From the NCBI GenBank assembly GCA_019454625.1, contig JACFNY010000092.1, positions 1 to 7,532 of the forward strand: a stretch of DNA of 7,532 nucleotides, written 5' to 3'. This DNA is from Sphingomonadaceae bacterium. Its GTDB lineage: Bacteria > Pseudomonadota > Alphaproteobacteria > Sphingomonadales > Sphingomonadaceae. The notes beneath the pieces were generated by a model. That model searched no databases and had not been told where the DNA came from. It worked only from the letters and a program-made list of their open reading frames with translations. The translations under genes were made by a program, and so were the position numbers. Of this stretch, positions 5,807-7,532 are shown one piece after another; position 1 is the stretch's first letter; each line of letters starts with the position of its first letter.

Positions 5807-5932
5807 ATGACGCGCCTTCGCGCAGCGCGTCGCACGAATGGATCGGCTGCGGACTTGATGCGGAAAGCTGCGGTTCTCCCGGATGCGGGAGAGCCTGCGG
5901 CTTTTTTCGCGTCAGCGCCTGACGATATTTGA
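5807..5932 (+). CDS. Possible 41-codon leader ORF before rpoB
   Basis: From ATG 5807, about 21 nt after the predicted transcription start, an open frame runs 41 codons to TGA 5930-5932. It crosses H1, the whole terminator hairpin and H3. The product would begin MTRLRAARRTNGSAADLM and end FFASAPDDI, with four Arg in the first nine residues. A ribosome translating it would disrupt the terminator, so it could couple translation to rpoB transcription. Against it, the GGGAA upstream touches the ATG and is a poor ribosome binding site, and short open frames are common at this GC content. An internal in-frame ATG at 5858 overlaps, as TGATG, the stop of a six-codon frame starting at 5838. I recognise no homologue. 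Confidence 0.2.
   Translation: MTRLRAARRTNGSAADLMRKAAVLPDAGEPAAFFASAPDDI
5864..5907 (+). terminator. Intrinsic-terminator-like hairpin upstream of rpoB (candidate attenuator)
   Basis: The 5' arm at 5864-5881 pairs with the 3' arm at 5886-5904 around a GATG loop. The core is TCTCCCG/CGGGAGA (5875-5881/5886-5892). It extends through T-G, G-C, G-C, then, past a bulged T at 5896, through C-G, G-C, T-G, C-G, G-C and three A-T pairs, about 18 base pairs in all. Six Ts at 5902-5907 follow or overlap the end of the stem. This has the form of a strong Rho-independent terminator, yet it lies between the rpoB promoter and the rpoB start codon, 46 nt from the ATG. No other plus-strand gene lies just upstream to be terminated. 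Attenuation of rpoB is the simplest reading. A short terminated RNA of about 120 nt is the alternative. Confidence 0.78.
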
Positions 5933-5953
5933 AGAGCAAGGGCGACAAACAGC

Positions 5954-7532
5954 ATGGCCACCCAGGCGAAATCCTTCACCGGTAAAAAGCGTATCCGCAA
6001 GGTCTTCGGACACATCGCCGAGGTCGTGCAGATGCCGAACCTCATCGAGGTGCAGCGCGAATCGTATGAGCAGTTCCTGCGCTCCGACCCGTCGCGCGGC
6101 TATGTCTCGGGCCTCGAGAAGACGCTGCGGTCGGTGTTCCCGATCCGCGACTTCGCCGGCACCGCCGAGCTGGATTTCGTCAACTACGAGCTCGAAGAGC
6201 CGAAGTACGACACCGACGAGTGCCGCCAGCGCGGCATGACCTACGCGGCGCCGATGCGCGTGACGCTGCGCCTCATCGTCTTCGAGATCGACCCCGACAC
6301 CGAGAGCCGCTCCGTCCTCGATATCAAGGAGCAGGACGTCTACATGGGCGACATGCCGCTCATGACCGAGAACGGCACGTTCATCATCAACGGCACCGAG
6401 CGCGTCATCGTCTCGCAGATGCACCGCTCGCCCGGCGTGTTCTTCGATCACGACCGCGGCAAGACGCACAGCTCGGGCAAGTTCCTGTTCGCCGCGCGCG
6501 TCATTCCGTACCGCGGCTCGTGGCTCGACTTCGAGTTCGACGCCAAGGACATCGTCAACGTCCGCATCGACCGCAAGCGCAAGCTGCCGGTGACGACGCT
6601 GCTCTATGCGCTCGGCATGAACAGCGAGGAAATCCTCAACCAGTTCTACGGCCGCGTGACCTACAAGCGCGCCGAGGGCGGCTGGAAGGTGCCGTTCCTC
6701 GCCGACCAGTGGCGGGGCAACAAGCCCGCGTTCGACATCGTCGACGCGAAGTCGGGCGAGGTCGTCTTCGAGCAGGGCAAGAAGATCACGCCGCGCGCCG
6801 TCAAGAAGGCCGAGAACGACGGCCTCACCGAGCTGCTGATCCCGACCGAGGAAATCTACGGCCGCTACTCGGCGTTCGACCTCGTCAACGAGAAGACCGG
6901 CGAGATCTACATCGAGGCGGGCGACGAGGTGACGGAAGCCAACCTCGCCAAGCTCGACGCGGCGAACATCTCCGACATCGACCTGCTCGACATCGACCAC
7001 GTCAACATCGGCGCGTGGATGCGCAACACGCTGATGGCGGACAAGGTGGAGGAGCGCGACCACGCGCTCGCCGAGATCTACCGCGTGATGCGCCCCGGCG
7101 AGCCGCCGACGCGCGAGACGGCGGAAGGCATGTTCGCCGGCCTGTTCTTCGATCCGGAGCGCTACGACCTTTCGGCCGTGGGCCGCGTGAAGATGAACAT
7201 GCGCCTCGACCTCGACGCCGAGGACACGGTGACGACGCTGCGCAAGGACGACATCCTCGCGGTGGTGAAGACGCTCGTCGAGCTGAAGGACGGCAAGGGC
7301 GAGATCGACGACATCGACAACCTCGGCAACCGCCGCGTGCGTTCGGTCGGCGAGCTTCTGGAGAACCAGTACCGCGTCGGCCTGCTCCGCATGGAGCGCG
7401 CCGTGAAGGAGCGCATGTCGTCGGTCGACATCGAGACGACGATGCCGAACGACCTCATCAACGCGAAGCCTGCAGTGGCCGCGGTGCGCGAGTTCTTCGG
7501 CTCCTCGCAGCTCTCGCAGTTCATGGACCAGA
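5954..7532 (+). CDS. rpoB: DNA-directed RNA polymerase subunit beta (N-terminal part)
   Basis: RpoB is the beta subunit of the core polymerase and forms one side of the active-site cleft. The window holds the first 526 codons and one base of the next, roughly the first two fifths of an alphaproteobacterial beta. Visible landmarks are KKRIRKVFG (11-19), [16 protein letters not shown] (27-42) at the start of the protrusion, [18 protein letters not shown] (145-162), [15 protein letters not shown] (176-190) and, at the edge, [13 protein letters not shown] (514-526), the start of rifampicin cluster I. The last residue corresponds to E. coli Q517, so the offset is +9. All visible cluster residues are the usual sensitive-type ones; the rest of the cluster is outside. 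ATG 5954 follows a weak AAGGG. It is not fused to the rplJL transcript but has its own promoter and leader. rpoC is expected downstream. Confidence 0.98.
   Translation, partial: MATQAKSFTGKKRIRKVFGHIAEVVQMPNLIEVQRESYEQFLRSDPSRGYVSGLEKTLRSVFPIRDFAGTAELDFVNYELEEPKYDTDECRQRGMTYAAPMRVTLRLIVFEIDPDTESRSVLDIKEQDVYMGDMPLMTENGTFIINGTERVIVSQMHRSPGVFFDHDRGKTHSSGKFLFAARVIPYRGSWLDFEFDAKDIVNVRIDRKRKLPVTTLLYALGMNSEEILNQFYGRVTYKRAEGGWKVPFLADQWRGNKPAFDIVDAKSGEVVFEQGKKITPRAVKKAENDGLTELLIPTEEIYGRYSAFDLVNEKTGEIYIEAGDEVTEANLAKLDAANISDIDLLDIDHVNIGAWMRNTLMADKVEERDHALAEIYRVMRPGEPPTRETAEGMFAGLFFDPERYDLSAVGRVKMNMRLDLDAEDTVTTLRKDDILAVVKTLVELKDGKGEIDDIDNLGNRRVRSVGELLENQYRVGLLRMERAVKERMSSVDIETTMPNDLINAKPAVAAVREFFGSSQLSQFMDQ

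Larger units (their letters stand above)
5786..5953 (+). promoter_or_regulatory. Structured rpoB leader RNA
   Basis: The predicted 168-nt leader has three hairpins. H1 is GACGCGC/GCGCGTC (5809-5815/5825-5831) with a 9-nt loop. H2 is the terminator-like hairpin at 5864-5907. H3 is CGTCAG-CGC-CTGACG (5910-5924), directly after the T run. The rpoB ribosome binding site is probably AAGGG (5938-5942), 11 nt from the ATG. At the leader's 5' end, CAG-C-CTTT (5793-5800) could pair, with one bulged C, to AAAGCTG (5864-5870), the outer 5' arm of H2, and so act as a weak antiterminator. The leader also carries five TGCGG copies and a possible small ORF. Confidence 0.55.

Noticed and set aside
5912..7063. 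Long minus-strand open frame opposite rpoB
   Set aside because: It is repetitive in Val, Asp, Leu, His and Arg, with no family resemblance; a shadow of rpoB third-position GC bias.

Overview
The window is a stretch of high-GC bacterial chromosome, most likely from an alphaproteobacterium. The NusG, L11 and RpoB sequences read like those of that class, and from memory they look sphingomonad-like, but I could not test this by comparison. Seven of the nine genes are core transcription and translation genes in their familiar order: secE, nusG, rplK, rplA, rplJ, rplL and rpoB. There is no sign of a mobile element, CRISPR array, rRNA or tRNA.

Positions 1-3238 carry the end of secE, complete nusG, and the four ribosomal stalk and L1 genes, rplKA and rplJL, all on the plus strand. 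Three gaps hold RNA structure rather than genes. The 97-nt nusG-rplK gap has two small hairpins. The 280-nt rplA-rplJ gap is a long folded L10 leader with at least five perfect stems, two of which are mutually exclusive. The rplJ-rplL gap has a small hairpin just before the rplL ribosome binding site. A strong intrinsic terminator closes this block after rplL.

Positions 3239-5668 depart from the textbook arrangement. Between rplL and rpoB, which are normally adjacent, lie two convergent membrane-protein genes: an AI-2E/UPF0118 family permease on the plus strand and a KgtP-like (metabolite:H+ symporter family) MFS transporter on the minus strand. Their stop codons are only a few bases apart.

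Positions 5669-5953 form a 285-nt divergent control region. It holds a 9-bp inverted repeat, a good sigma-70-type promoter (TTGACA, 17 bp, TATATC) pointing at rpoB, a structured leader, and a strong intrinsic-terminator-like hairpin with six Ts that ends 46 nt before the rpoB start codon. RpoB therefore appears to be uncoupled from the ribosomal protein genes, driven by its own promoter and possibly controlled by premature termination. The first 526 codons of rpoB run off the right edge inside rifampicin cluster I. The most interesting items are the split rplL/rpoB junction, the rpoB leader with its terminator and possible leader ORF, and the alternative-pairing L10 leader.
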